Of a stretch of 64,000 nucleotides of DNA, positions 28,968 through 39,567 are shown piece after piece. Position numbers and translations under genes: made by a program. Position 1 is the first letter of the stretch. Each line of letters begins with the position of its first letter. The DNA comes from Asparagopsis taxiformis (lineage: Eukaryota > Rhodophyta > Florideophyceae > Bonnemaisoniales > Bonnemaisoniaceae), in assembly GCA_030407315.1 (NCBI GenBank), contig JALQPE010002144.1, positions 29,371 to 93,370 of the forward strand, in the 5' to 3' direction. Below the pieces are notes generated by a model, which saw only the letters and a list, made by a program, of their open reading frames with translations, was not told where the DNA came from and searched no databases.

Positions 28968-30044
28968 CTAGATGTTTGAATCGCACAACAACCACATACC
29001 ATCCACTTCATCCGACTCGGCCGTCTTCTGCACTGCCAGAAAGTGCAGCCCATCCATTATCGCCTTGCCCTTTTCAAATGAGCGCACATCACTCTTCAAA
29101 TCCTCTGTTATTTGCGCAAACTTGTAAACCGTGTTCAGACCGCATTCAATTACAATTTCCTGCCTCTCCATCGTTGCTCGAACAAATGCCACTTCCAACC
29201 CACTGATCCACGCCGACAACGGCTTGGCTCGTGTCGAAAAAATTATCAGCCCCGGCACCGGCGTCTCCCTCGACAACGCTGCATCCACCAAACACTTGTC
29301 GCCGAAATATTCAGCCGGATCGGCCATAGCGAAGAACTGCTCCAATTGTCCGAGCGGAAAGCTACCAAACGCAAAACTGTCACATCTGAGCGCATCTGGC
29401 AGCGACTGCGGTACCGACAAGTCGATACCGGAAAAAGTGACCCCCTGTCTACTGAGCGACTCCTGAAAGCCGGTCATATTTCTATACACATTTTCCTCAC
29501 GATCCTTGATGAGCTGGTAGAGGGCATAGGTCCTGCGCGAAGGCGCGACCTGCACGTCGATGTCTGTCAATGCAATTTGAATCATGTTGAACATCTGCGA
29601 TCTAAAGAAGCGAATAATCAACGGCTTGACAGGTGAGTCATCAATTACAGCTTGGACGCGTTTGCGCAATTCGCGCGAATTGACCATTGAGTTGGGAATA
29701 GCTTCCACATGTTCGAAGCCGGCCTCAGAATCGGTTATTATCAACTCCCAAAGCTTCTTTCCGTCCATTCCCACGACGGGTCGCGAATAAAAGTCGAGCT
29801 CCCATGTCGTCGACACCTGGGGCGCCAGCGGGACCGGCACGGACGGCGACGCCGTCTGCCGGTCGGCGGCCTGGTCGGCCATGCGCGGGGCGGCGCGTCT
29901 GGCACGCGACGGGCGGCATTGTCGAGGAGCAGACGCGTTTTGCACGCGGGCAGGGGTGGTTGCGAAGGGCGTGTGAAATTGAGCGGCGCGAAGGACAGGC
30001 GTTGCTACTGGAATGAATGCGGCAACTGGCGTGCGCAGATGCAT
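28968..30044 (-). CDS. TAB2: Tab2-like factor for plastid psaB translation
   Basis: 358 residues from ATG 30044. Residues 1-55 look like a plastid transit peptide (MHLRTPVAAFIPVATPVLRA, then Arg-rich). The mature protein opens with the Tab2 (DUF1092) signature TTWELDFYSRPVVGMDGKKL and WELIITD, followed by the conserved PNSMVNSRELRKRVQ and PLIIRFFRSQMFNMIQIAL blocks. The C-terminal half keeps DALRCDSFAFGSFPLGQLEQ and PGLIIFSTRAKPLSAWISGL. Tab2/ATAB2 are RNA-binding proteins needed for translation of the plastid psaB mRNA and hence photosystem I assembly; cyanobacterial homologues exist. It converges on the GST-like gene, with 77 bp between stop codons. Confidence 0.9.
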   Translation of the reverse strand: MHLRTPVAAFIPVATPVLRAAQFHTPFATTPARVQNASAPRQCRPSRARRAAPRMADQAADRQTASPSVPVPLAPQVSTTWELDFYSRPVVGMDGKKLWELIITDSEAGFEHVEAIPNSMVNSRELRKRVQAVIDDSPVKPLIIRFFRSQMFNMIQIALTDIDVQVAPSRRTYALYQLIKDREENVYRNMTGFQESLSRQGVTFSGIDLSVPQSLPDALRCDSFAFGSFPLGQLEQFFAMADPAEYFGDKCLVDAALSRETPVPGLIIFSTRAKPLSAWISGLEVAFVRATMERQEIVIECGLNTVYKFAQITEDLKSDVRSFEKGKAIMDGLHFLAVQKTAESDEVDGMWLLCDSNI

Positions 30045-30443
30045 GGTGGCCGGGTATGTGTCTAGTTATTCAATTGGGTTGATCGTTGGCAAACGGTCTG
30101 TGATGGAAGAAGGTTGTGTGCGTTTGTGTGGCTTTTATCGAGTGCGAGTCGGTGCGTGTGCCCAATTGATGTGGTGCTCGCGATTCGTTCAGCTCGTTGC
30201 ACTGGTGTTGCCAATGTATTCTCTTTTCAGCTCTACACGTTTGCTCCAGACATGTTCTCCCATCCGCCACCCGCATTTAGAGCGATTTGTCATATTCTTG
30301 ATGTGATTCGTCCACGTGCACCAATGGATGCTAAGTGGTATCTATATTCGGCCAATTGAAATGCGGCATTTTGAGGCGCCATTGGCGTCGATTGCTATGA
30401 CAGCACAGTCGTGGGCGTGTGCCGCGCGGCCGATTGCGGCAGC
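30045..30443. promoter_or_regulatory. Divergent promoter region, Tab2 / RPC34
   Basis: 399 bp between the starts of two genes on opposite strands. It contains GGCCAATTG near 30351 (CCAAT type) and ATTGG repeats. No separate gene is supported. Confidence 0.35.
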
Positions 30444-31334
30444 ATGGCTGAGACGACGCTCAAGACGCTTGAGAATAATCTTCTGCGCGTCTGTGAAGCG
30501 CATCCCGGCGGTTTGACCGATGCTCAGATCGTCACGCTGCTCCAGGGTGATGTGAAACCGGCAAATCGTATCGCGGTGTACAATCGCCTTTTGGGCAAGG
30601 GTCGCCTGCGTTTGGCCGAGAGATTTGAAGGCGTTGAACCGAATAAAAAACGCGTCGTTCTCTACCAGTGGGTTAGTGCCAAGGATGCCGAACGTTTCAA
30701 GGGTCTCGATGCGTCTGATCGAATGGTATATGATATCATTCAAAAGTCAGGCCATACCGGCGTGACCAAGCGAGATATGAAGTTCAAAACCAATATTCAG
30801 AACAATTCCGAACTCAAGCAAATTGTTGATCGTCTCATTGCTAAACGCCTTATCAAGGAAATCAAATCAGTGCAAGGAACCAACAAACGCGTGTACATTA
30901 TTTCGGAACTCGAGGTATCCACTCTGCACACGGGTGGCGCCTGGTATAATGATGAGCAGGAATTTGACAATGAGTTTATCGAAGCAATGTATGAACAGGT
31001 CCTTGCGTTTATCAAGACGATGGCTTATGTGACTGTGGAGCAAGTTGCGTCCTATATCGCAGATATCAAGATATCCAATGAGGAATTGTCGGTGAAGGAT
31101 ATTCGAACTTTGGTGGTCACTATGTTGTATGACGATGTGCTGGAGGAATGCCAAGGCGCCGGTGATGGAGGTGAATATTTCAGATGCGTTACACCCACGC
31201 CCGCCATTAATCACCTGGCTGATATTCCATGCGGTTCGTGCCCGCTTTTTCATGATTGCACCCCTGGCGGCGTCATCTCACCAGAGTCGTGCGTCTACAT
31301 GGACAACTGGCTGGCTGCATGTAAGGATTGGTGA
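30444..31334 (+). CDS. RPC34: RNA polymerase III subunit C34 (RPC6/Rpc34)
   Basis: 296 residues from ATG 30444; the frame reaches upstream only to a GTG. Two N-terminal winged-helix domains are visible (LLRVCEAHPGGLTDAQIVTL, with RIAVYNRLLGKGRL, and DRMVYDIIQKSGHTGVTKRD with LKQIVDRLIAKRLIKEIKSV). The middle keeps the family's FDNEFIEAMYEQVLAFI and YVTVEQVASYI. The C terminus CGSCPLFHDC...GVISPESCVYMDNWL is the family signature; its four Cys match the ligands of the iron-sulfur cluster reported in the human subunit RPC39. Rpc34 contacts TFIIIB through its Brf1 subunit and drives promoter opening for tRNA and 5S genes. Confidence 0.95.
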   Translation: MAETTLKTLENNLLRVCEAHPGGLTDAQIVTLLQGDVKPANRIAVYNRLLGKGRLRLAERFEGVEPNKKRVVLYQWVSAKDAERFKGLDASDRMVYDIIQKSGHTGVTKRDMKFKTNIQNNSELKQIVDRLIAKRLIKEIKSVQGTNKRVYIISELEVSTLHTGGAWYNDEQEFDNEFIEAMYEQVLAFIKTMAYVTVEQVASYIADIKISNEELSVKDIRTLVVTMLYDDVLEECQGAGDGGEYFRCVTPTPAINHLADIPCGSCPLFHDCTPGGVISPESCVYMDNWLAACKDW

Positions 31335-31673
31335 AAACTGCACGTATGCAGCTACCGCCATGTCATCGCATACACTTGCTTCTGCATCGACGAATGTACT
31401 ATACAACTTTACACATGCCCGTTCGCCACATATTATTTAGTTGCTAACAGATGAATTAGTCGTGCATACGTTGTAAACGTCGTTTAATCACGACTGGTAA
31501 CAAAACTGGCACGTCACGCTCTAAACAATTTTTGCATTGCTGTTCCGACGTCGAAACGATTCAAAATTGTTCCAAACAACCAACTGACAACCATGACCAA
31601 CTCAACTACTCTTCCCGCAGAAGCAAGCCCCTCTGCAATCGTCCTCCACTAACCACCAACCGACGCGACCAAA
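31335..31673. other. Intergenic, promoter of the esterase gene
   Basis: 339 bp between two genes in tandem on the plus strand. No gene, repeat or RNA feature is visible. Confidence 0.45.
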
Positions 31674-32616
31674 ATGCGACATCACTGCCTCATCTCTCTC
31701 TGCGTCGCCGCCTTGGCTCTGGCAATTTCCCATGCACAAATCAGCCCTGCGTCCCGCCAGCAACTAGAAACAGACGGCCATGGCGGTAAAGGTTTCACAA
31801 TCCTGCCCCTTCTCCGCGACGAAGACCCGAGCACGGTAATCGTCCTGCACGGTCTCGGCGGAACTGGTCAGGAATGGGGCTATCTCACCCTGGCCATGTC
31901 GATATTTTCGCTCAACTATGTCAAATTCGTTATACCAACCGCCGACACAGCGCCTGTCACATACCTTCGCAAAGAACTTCCAAGCTGGTACGATATCTTC
32001 CGCCTTCGCGGCAATGTGGATGGCCGTATAGGCCCGGTACTGAATCGTGCCCAACTGCTGGCGAGTACCGATCGTGTCAATAATATCATCCAGGGCGAAA
32101 TCGATTCCGGCGTGAATGCATCGCGCATTTTCGTCGTCGGTTTCAGTCAAGGTGGCGGTGTAGCTCTCACAACCTTCCTGCGCAGTCGGGTCCAACTCGG
32201 CGGTTGCGTCGGTGTATCGACATGGGTGCCGTTGTTGGACGATTATCCACGCTTGATTTCAAATCAGATTCGAGACCGCGACATTCTAATGGTGCATGTA
32301 AGTATGATTCTCGTTGCGACAGCGTGTTTATCGATGACGTTCTGACTGGTCGTTGCGTTGAAATTTGTTTCCACAGGGCACTGAAGACGATGTGGTGCCG
32401 GTCGAGTTCTCAAGAGATACATCACAAGCCATTGGACGGCACGATTTATCGGTCAATTTTACCACCATCGCCGGCGGCGGACACGTGATATTAACGGAGG
32501 GTGTGATGAACACATTGGAGGAATTCGTCACGCAACGCGCGCCCGGTAGACGTAATTTCCTGACTTCGCTTGTGAATGATCTGACGGAAAACTTCAACTC
32601 ATTTACAACGTCATGA
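31674..32616 (+). CDS. Secreted carboxylesterase / acyl-protein-thioesterase-like hydrolase
   Basis: Exons 31674-32297 and 32377-32616 encode 287 residues. The 79-nt intron (GTAAGT to CCACAG) lies in phase 0 between MVH and GTEDDVVP, exactly at the catalytic-acid loop. Residues 1-21 are a signal peptide (CLISLCVAALALAISHA). The phospholipase/carboxylesterase (LYPLA) fold is clear: VIVLHGLGGTGQEWG (oxyanion region), VVGFSQGGGVAL with Ser158, GTEDDVVP with Asp212, and GGGHVI with His244, a complete triad. Cytosolic members depalmitoylate proteins or cleave lysophospholipids. The signal peptide here suggests secretion or an endomembrane role. Confidence 0.9.
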
Positions 32617-32674
32617 ACAGATTGATAGCACGAAAATTGACGCGCATGCGTACTTGCGACACTAAATAATAACT

Positions 32675-34050
32675 TCACACATCGCACGTGCAGATGCACG
32701 GACAGATACATCCGCAACCAGTGGCTAACACGGTATGGCAACAGCATTGTGCATCGCATGGTGTGGTGCGAAACTTTGCGCAGTTTCGACCCGATTTCCA
32801 CAGAGCGAAGACGCGGTCCATCTCGACATCCACTTTGGCGGCATCGAATTTACAGAGCCATTGTGGAAGGCCGACTATCCAAGTAAGCATTGGTGTGTCG
32901 CGACGTTTGTGTTGTAAATAATCGACTAGTTCTACCATGATTATCGCCCATAGTAGCTCGGTCATGTAGCAACGTTGCTGTTTTGATGCTGTTGTGTGCT
33001 GCTGTTGATCATCCCTGGTTTCGCAGCAGTTTGGACATTGCGTTATGGAGCGTCGGATGTCGCTGTTGAGCATGCAGATCACTGCTGGAAGTTTTGCAAA
33101 CTGCGAGAGTAATTTGCCCTCAAACTTTGCGTGCCATGAATGCAAAACGCACATCGCGGATCGATCAAGTGCTCTATATAGCACACGTCCCAATTGGTTC
33201 TTGTCCAATTGACGCGACAGTGTAAAGTCGCGATGGAGTAAAACCGCACCTGCGCCATCTTGAGTTGTTTCATCCTTTATCAGAATGAATCTCTTTCCTT
33301 TTGTCCTATAAACCTTCACCACATTCAACGGCTACAAAGGAAAACAAGTCAAGTCAGCAACAGCATCACACGGGCACTGAAACAACAAAACAAATCTCTT
33401 ACCCATGTCTGTTTCTTCGGCTGACCATACACCCAGGTACTCGCGGTGCGACACGAAAACTCCCACACACTGGTACGTGTAAACCCAGCCATATTGACGC
33501 GAGTATCGCGTTTCACAACCTCAAAAGCGCGCACCGAAGGCATTGTAGTACTCGTCGTCGCCCTGGACGAAAAGCTACTACCATCTGCGCCATCGTCTGC
33601 GGCACTGCCGCGTTCGGCGGTAACAACAGCTGGCATCTGACCATTACGCGCGGCTAATCTCTGATGATTTGCGGCATGAAGTCCGTTTCCAAAGCACGGA
33701 ATACTGGCGAGCAACACAGCGCACAATCTCCGTCTTCTATCGGCGCCGATCACGCCAGTGGACACGAGCACAGCCGATGCAATGCCAGCAATCAAGAGCT
33801 CGTTATTGGCGCCGGCGCGGCTCGGATAGACGACGACACGATAGATATAGAGGGCGAGCAGAGCGCAGATGCTGACGACGAGCGCGATGGCGCTCGTCAG
33901 GGCGGGGAGCACGCTCGAGAGCAAGATGGCACGCCCGTTGCGGTTGCCGAGGTAGATCGCGGAGAGGTGGTGGTGCACGAGGGAGAGGAAGAGCGTGTGG
34001 AGGGAGAGAACGGCCGTGAGCGTGTCTAATGATGATGCTGTCGACGACAT
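32675..34050 (-). CDS. Unrecognised spliced membrane protein with Cys-rich tail
   Basis: Exon 1 is 34050-33403 and exon 2 is 33331-32675; the 71-nt intron (33402-33332) reads GTAAGAG to TTTGTAG on the minus strand and joins in phase 0. The join gives 216 plus 218 residues. Three hydrophobic segments lie in the first 120 residues (LTAVLSLHTLFLSLVHHHL, ALTSAIALVVSICALLALYI, LLIAGIASAVLVSTGVIGA). A Ser/Ala/Asp linker follows, then a basic region with VWEFSCRTASTWVYGQPKK and, after the splice, VVKVYRTKGKRFILIKDE. The C terminus has a CPNCC pair and a final run dense in Cys. I do not recognise a family. A further intron in the 3' half is possible, so the tail is the least certain part. Confidence 0.55.
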
Positions 34051-34883
34051 TGGGTGCGGGCGATTGGGGACACTGATGTGGCGTCATGATGGTTTGGACG
34101 TGATGGATGGCCGATTGTTGCGGTATACATGATGTGCGCGTTTGTTGGCGACGATGTTCGTGCGTGGGTGGCGTACGCGATCTGCTGTCACGTGGTGCGC
34201 TGATGGGTTGCGAGCCTCTGCATGACGTTCCCGCCTTGTGGTGGAAGTGGACATGCGTCATGCAACGCGTTGTGTTTGATTGCGTTGGCGTTAGCTGTGG
34301 AATTGGACGCGTTTGAATTTGTGCTCATTTTAAATTTATGAATCTCATTTGCGTTGCTATTAAAGGAAACAAACATCATACTTGTGAGTGCTCGTATGAA
34401 TGATCCGCGTTACCGACCGTTCCAAGCTTGCTAAATCTTACGCGTTTCCAACTTTCTCTCTTCAACATGTAGTAGAGCTGTATGGATCGTTGGTAATCAT
34501 CAACATTGTCTCGTGTTATATCATGTGTCAACTTGCGATACCCTCCAAGTCCACGCCACTATTTTCTAGTCATAATGGCGCCATCTGGATACTGTCCCAA
34601 CGTGCGATCTGAATGTTTCGTTTATGGTTGGAACTATCCACATTGCATGTTGTTCAAACTGCACAATGTTTCGACACCTATCTATTCCTCAACGTGGTGC
34701 CGCACGGCCCTTCCGAACAAATCCCAAATGCGCCCGACGTGAACTTTCGGCGACGACACGACTAAATTCAGCAACAACCCAACTAGACCAGACACGACCA
34801 TCCACAAACAGGCAACTCAAAACGCACCAAGCCAATTTTCCTTACCACACAACAGATCTACCACACGCGACCCAAAACCGCTA
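34051..34883. other. Intergenic 0.8 kb
   Basis: It lies upstream of the membrane protein gene and downstream of the first TIMP-like gene, both on the minus strand. Only short frames are present. The half near 34051-34330 is G-rich with many GTGG/GTTG steps, like the other promoters of this island. Confidence 0.45.
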
Positions 34884-35507
34884 TCACATACCCCCAGCAA
34901 GCGCCACGGCGTCATCCTCACACACGGACCCATCCAGCTCGTTGATAAAAAGTGCCATCTCCGCGCCCAACTCCGCGACCCTGACATGGCCCTGACATGA
35001 ATCCAGGAGATAAAACTGCGCCATCCCAGGCGGGCCGTCGCACTTGAGCTCTGGCAAGTTTAGAATCACCTCTTCACCCTCCGAGAACAGCACGCCACAA
35101 CTATCCAGCCGATCCAGTGTGAGGCCGTAGAAGACCTGTGGACGCGTCGCAGATGCGTCGGGGCGACAGTCGCGAACTACACGGCCCAATTTGAAGGTAT
35201 AGCCGATGTTGGCAATCTCCGGCGTGACGCGTCGCATGCCGTCGCACGGCATTGTGTAGCAGCGATCGGAGCAGGGCTCCATGACGCACGGACAGTGTGT
35301 GCAGGGACACGGCAGCGTCGACGCGTCGATTGGACACGGGTCCTGGTAACACATGGGCGGCAGCGGATCAACGGACGTCACACGCGCCTGTACGAGCGTC
35401 GTGGACGCGGCCAGAGCGTGGGCGACGTCTAGATCTGGACAGGGGCATTTTGCGTGTGTGTGGGACAGGAGGAGGAGGAGCAGCGTTGCGGCGTGGATGG
35501 TTTGCAT
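34884..35507 (-). CDS. Secreted TIMP/NTR-like Cys-rich protein, long form
   Basis: 207 residues from ATG 35507. A signal peptide (TIHAATLLLLLLSHTHA) is followed by KCPCPD, so the C-x-C pair is at or one residue from the mature N terminus. In animal TIMPs that pair chelates the zinc of the target metalloprotease. The NTR pattern continues with VQARVTSVDPL, a cysteine-dense insertion (MCYQDPCPIDASTLPCPC onward, about 40 residues with roughly a dozen Cys), then YTFKLGRVVRDC, the mid-domain SCGVLFSEGEEVILNLPEL and a later DSCQ. It is the most divergent intact member of the cluster. Its role (protease inhibitor, wall or defence protein) is inferred from fold only. Confidence 0.75.
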   Translation of the reverse strand: MQTIHAATLLLLLLSHTHAKCPCPDLDVAHALAASTTLVQARVTSVDPLPPMCYQDPCPIDASTLPCPCTHCPCVMEPCSDRCYTMPCDGMRRVTPEIANIGYTFKLGRVVRDCRPDASATRPQVFYGLTLDRLDSCGVLFSEGEEVILNLPELKCDGPPGMAQFYLLDSCQGHVRVAELGAEMALFINELDGSVCEDDAVALAGGM

Positions 35508-36701
35508 GGTGGGTAGGGTTGATGGGGAGTGAGGGATGGTTGCGGTTGCGGTTGATGTTCGGCGCGTTTTATGGGTCTGGGATCTGGGATGGTTGTTGGG
35601 AGAGGATGATGATGCGGGTGAAAATTTGTGAGACGGTCTGGGGAATGGGATTTCATGGCGCTGGGGATGTGCTATGTTGAATGGGTGGGCTGTTGTTGGT
35701 GGGGAGGTTGTGCGATTATTTTGAGTTTTGGTGTAGTGACATGTAAAGAGGTTATTGTTTGGAATTTTTGCGTGTGAGTTGCGCCTCTCGTGTCGGAGGT
35801 TAGTCGTTGTTCGGTGCTTGTTTGTAGGTAAATATGTTAGATGGGGGCCTTGGAGCTTGAGAACAGAGACTAGATTGGGTCGGGTAGCCCATTGATACCG
35901 AAACTAGCATCTGGACAAAACACTTTGGAGTTCGTGACGAAGGAAGTCACCCATATGACCCCATGAGCATCTAGCAAGACAGGACAGTATTGTATGTACC
36001 GCCCGTTGTATCTGAACAAAGGTCACGCACACAAATGCGCAGGTTAAGGTATGGTACGTCTCATTCCAATGTCGTGCGACAACAGAAATTGCCATGGCAC
36101 GACATTGGAGAAAAGAAAACAAGGCAGGAAGATGTCAACCCGTACGAGCGCGTCGTACCAACCCGCGGTGCGGGAAGGATGTGGCGTTCACGAATGACGG
36201 CAACTACGAGAAATGATTACAGTGACGTGGAGCACAAAACTAACCAACCAACACCGATACGTATCCCTCCATCCGATGACACCATCCACAGCATCCGACC
36301 AATCACATCACGCTACGATTCGTCAAGCATGTACGACAAGTCCCTCAATATAACCCCATCCAATAAAACCCATCCAAGTGTCCCCACCCACCAATGACGC
36401 GCATCCAAACCCGCGCATCATAACGACCACGTGTGTCGCATCAGCATCCGACCAATGGAGCAGACCCGACAACAAGACTTACCCACAGAAACCAAAGCGC
36501 ACCGCGTCCTTATTCACCAAGCACTAAAACCATCCCAGCATCCACAACCCAAAACGCGCGATCCCACGCGCACAAACCACTCACTGAGCCGCACTGCGCC
36601 AGCAATCCCAGCGCGACACAGTCCAGAATATACAACCCCGCAATGCGCGCCACCCGCACATCCGCAAACTGTGTCGTCGTTCCGCACACACCCCGTCCAG
36701 A
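35508..36701. promoter_or_regulatory. Divergent region between two TIMP-like genes
   Basis: 1.19 kb. It contains a 15-bp direct repeat CAGCATCCGACCAAT at 36289-36303 and 36442-36456, both including a CCAAT box, 400 and 245 bp upstream of the plus-strand gene. TATAA is present near 36348 (CAATATAACCCC). These look like promoter elements; no extra gene is supported. Confidence 0.45.
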
Positions 36702-37196
36702 ATGCCGCGTCAATTCCTCCCCCTCCTCCTCCTGCTTCTAGCTGTGTGCGCGCCGCAGACACTTGCCTGCACCTGTCTCCGACGCACGTTCATCCAGACG
36801 TACGACGCGACCGCGACGCACGTCGTCGTCCGCGCGCGCGTGCTCCAGATCAGACGGGAGACTCCCGCGCCGTCGACGCGGTTCCCGCCGTCGTTTCCGC
36901 GTCGCGTCGTCACCTTCCGCGCGCTGGACGTCTTCAAGGGCTGCGCGCCCGGTGATGTCTTCGTCGTGCGCACCCCCGCCAACAGCGCCGCTTGTGGCGT
37001 CGCGTTTCGGCTCGCTGAGGTTTACTTGCTCAATTTGGACGACGCGCAATCGCGCGATGGTGGTCCTGTTTTCGAGGCTGATGCCTGCCAGTTTCATCGC
37101 GTCTGGGATCTCGTCGATGGTAGACAGAGAGCGTTTTTGAGACAGAGCCGCTTGTTGAGCGTGAATAGATGCGCGCTGGAGATGGCGGGCCAGTAG
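36702..37196 (+). CDS. Secreted TIMP/NTR-like protein, short form
   Basis: 164 residues from ATG 36702. The signal peptide (FLPLLLLLLAVCAPQTLA) predicts a mature protein beginning exactly with CTCLRR, the C-x-C start needed for TIMP-type inhibition. NTR strands follow: TYDATATHVVVRARVLQIRR, VVTFRALDVFKGC (the Y/F..F.GC step) and AACGVAFRLAEVYLLNLDD. A C-terminal Cys pair is present in DACQF and NRCALE. It lacks the Cys-rich insertion of the longer members. It is divergent from the gene at 34884-35507. Confidence 0.8.
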   Translation: MPRQFLPLLLLLLAVCAPQTLACTCLRRTFIQTYDATATHVVVRARVLQIRRETPAPSTRFPPSFPRRVVTFRALDVFKGCAPGDVFVVRTPANSAACGVAFRLAEVYLLNLDDAQSRDGGPVFEADACQFHRVWDLVDGRQRAFLRQSRLLSVNRCALEMAGQ

Positions 37197-38989
37197 CGGT
37201 TTAAAGGGTTGGTTTGGGTGGGTGAGGGAGTTTGCTGTGGTTTAGACGTTGCAGACGTACTGGAATTGTGTTGTGGTGCGTTTGGAAGACGTGCGCGTGG
37301 AAGAAATGCGTCAGTGGGTGGTGTTTGGTATATTGTTGTTCAATATGAGAATTGAATCGCAAACTGGACTCTGTTTGTAGTACGTCTTGACAACTGTCTG
37401 TAAACATTGGGGCTAATCGTCCCTCGGGTTTGAAACTGTGATTACTTATAGTGTACATCGTGTCTGTATTCTCTGCATCAAGTCACTGTTGTAATGGATG
37501 CATGATGTTATGCAGTGCCGCTATCCCGACTCAGCTGTTTACATGGAGCGAAGCACCGGTTTCGAAGTCAAACCTTTCTCATATGCTCTTGTCAATAATC
37601 ACGGCATACTGCAAATCTCGAGATTGACGCGATTCAGGAGGGCACAGTTGTTCATATGTAGCAGAGTGTTCGCCTTCAAGTAATTCTTTGTGACAAACCC
37701 ATATAGAGCATGTGTGCCACCTTCAATTTGTCATGTCAGCGCCTCACTGCCCGTGCGAATATTTTGGCATTTGCATCGTCCAACAACTTTGCAAACGTCG
37801 ACTACTCTTCCAGCCTGTGTGCTATCATGGCTTTTCTCGAGACAGCTTGCAAGTTGTATGTAGCTTGATTCGAACACAGAAATTCAAAACCAGAGTGAGA
37901 AAAGCTTGATGCCTAATTGTAATGACGACAGACCAATGAACAATGAAAATAGTGATGCAATTCTAGTTGTCACTGGTTGATTGGAAACACAAGACCTACA
38001 TAGTCCATCTGCTCATGATACGTCTCGGTGTGTTGTACAACTTTCAAGTTGAAGACTAGAAAATATGTACGAGTTGGCATCGCACCGCTTTACGAACGTC
38101 TTTCAATTGTAATCTTCTACGACTCCAGTTATGAAGCCTGTAATAGTTCCAGTTTCTATTTTGCACTCGATGTCAAAAGAGCAGACCAATCCATCTTCGG
38201 GAGTGCAACTCGACCCGAATACATTTTTTTCCATATGTTGGGTGGGGATTTTGTGTCTCAAAATAGTCTCGCAATTCCTGATGTTCCAGATAAAATCGAT
38301 TCAGTGCCAAGCAACTTGTTCGGTTATAGCTCACAGTCCATGGAAACGAGAAAGCCGCAATATGTTGCTCTCGATCTTCAGGAAGAAACGTCTAACTCAA
38401 CGCTCGTTCCGTCACGGGATTCTTTCTCGGAAAGCGGACAATACGGTGAAATCACGCATTCCAATCGATGGACAAAGCTCTGAGCTTATTCTGACACTGA
38501 GTGCGGAACGCTTGAAAGCAAGCTAGTAGCAGAAAAACGCACAGTTTGAAACAATTAGAAAGATGTAGAGCGGGATTTCGAAATGGGATTGAATAGATGC
38601 ACGGCAATGTGTAGGAACGGCTGATCCGTACATGGCATTGAGGGTCGTTGCAGGATACGCGACGAGAAAATGAAAGTGTAGGGGTGATTTCAGATATACA
38701 GTTGGTTGCCGGAAGATATAGCCCTCAGGGTAGTACGATTGAGTGCGGTCTTCACTGCCTCATGGAATGAAAAATTCATGAGGACGTAATGTAGATCGTC
38801 CATGTGAGCATTGCAGGCCAAAATTTGAAGGCGTTATGAATCGTTCAGTCTGATTGACCAATGAATCAAAGACAAATATCCAAGACTGACACATTCGCAG
38901 AGAGATCCAAATATCATTGTTATCCATACTGTCAAGTTTTTAATCTACTGTAGCATCACAACACGTGGCCATATAAGTACACTTCTGCA
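37197..38989. other. Unassigned 1.8 kb
   Basis: A 151-codon frame at 38028-38483 opens with GTG and shows no family features, so I do not call it. The rest has only short frames. It may be decayed repeat between gene-cluster units. Confidence 0.45.
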
Positions 38990-39567
38990 TCAACGGCGGG
39001 ATCGATGCGCTCAAGCCGGTTCAACAGGAAGAGTAAATCACTCCGTCGTTATTTGACCAGAAGTATTAGAGGGTAAAAATCTTGACGAGAAGAATAGAAG
39101 CGCTGCGAGGGGTTGATCGGGTAGCTCTATCGTATATGCAAAGTGCCTCACAGCACTCAAGTTTCTCCGGTCGATGAACCCAGAGAAGTATGGCTTGAGA
39201 CGCATTGAATAGGTATCGAATGAGATTAACGAATTGGGAGTATGTACCGTCGCTGTAGATCTCAGAACGAAATCGGTGATATACTTTAGGGCAATATCCT
39301 CAAGGCATTCGTCATGCAGAGAAAATCAAGGCTTTCCGAAGAGTACTAGATGAAATGCCGTGGACATCACATGCGTCCTTGGATCTGAGCTTATTCGATC
39401 TTCACTCGGCTTCGAGTAGTTTTAACTTTTGAGGTCTGGGAAAAAAAATTGTATGCGAAACATCATCCGACACATGTTTACACGCCGGTAGACGTGCTAT
39501 CTAACACTATCCAATCGATACCGCTGCACCGAATCTCAACTCTCCGCACACCAAAGCATCATGGAGT

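Noticed and set aside
38028..38483. 151-codon plus-strand frame
   Set aside because: Opens with GTG, no upstream ATG, no domain or signal peptide; not supportable.
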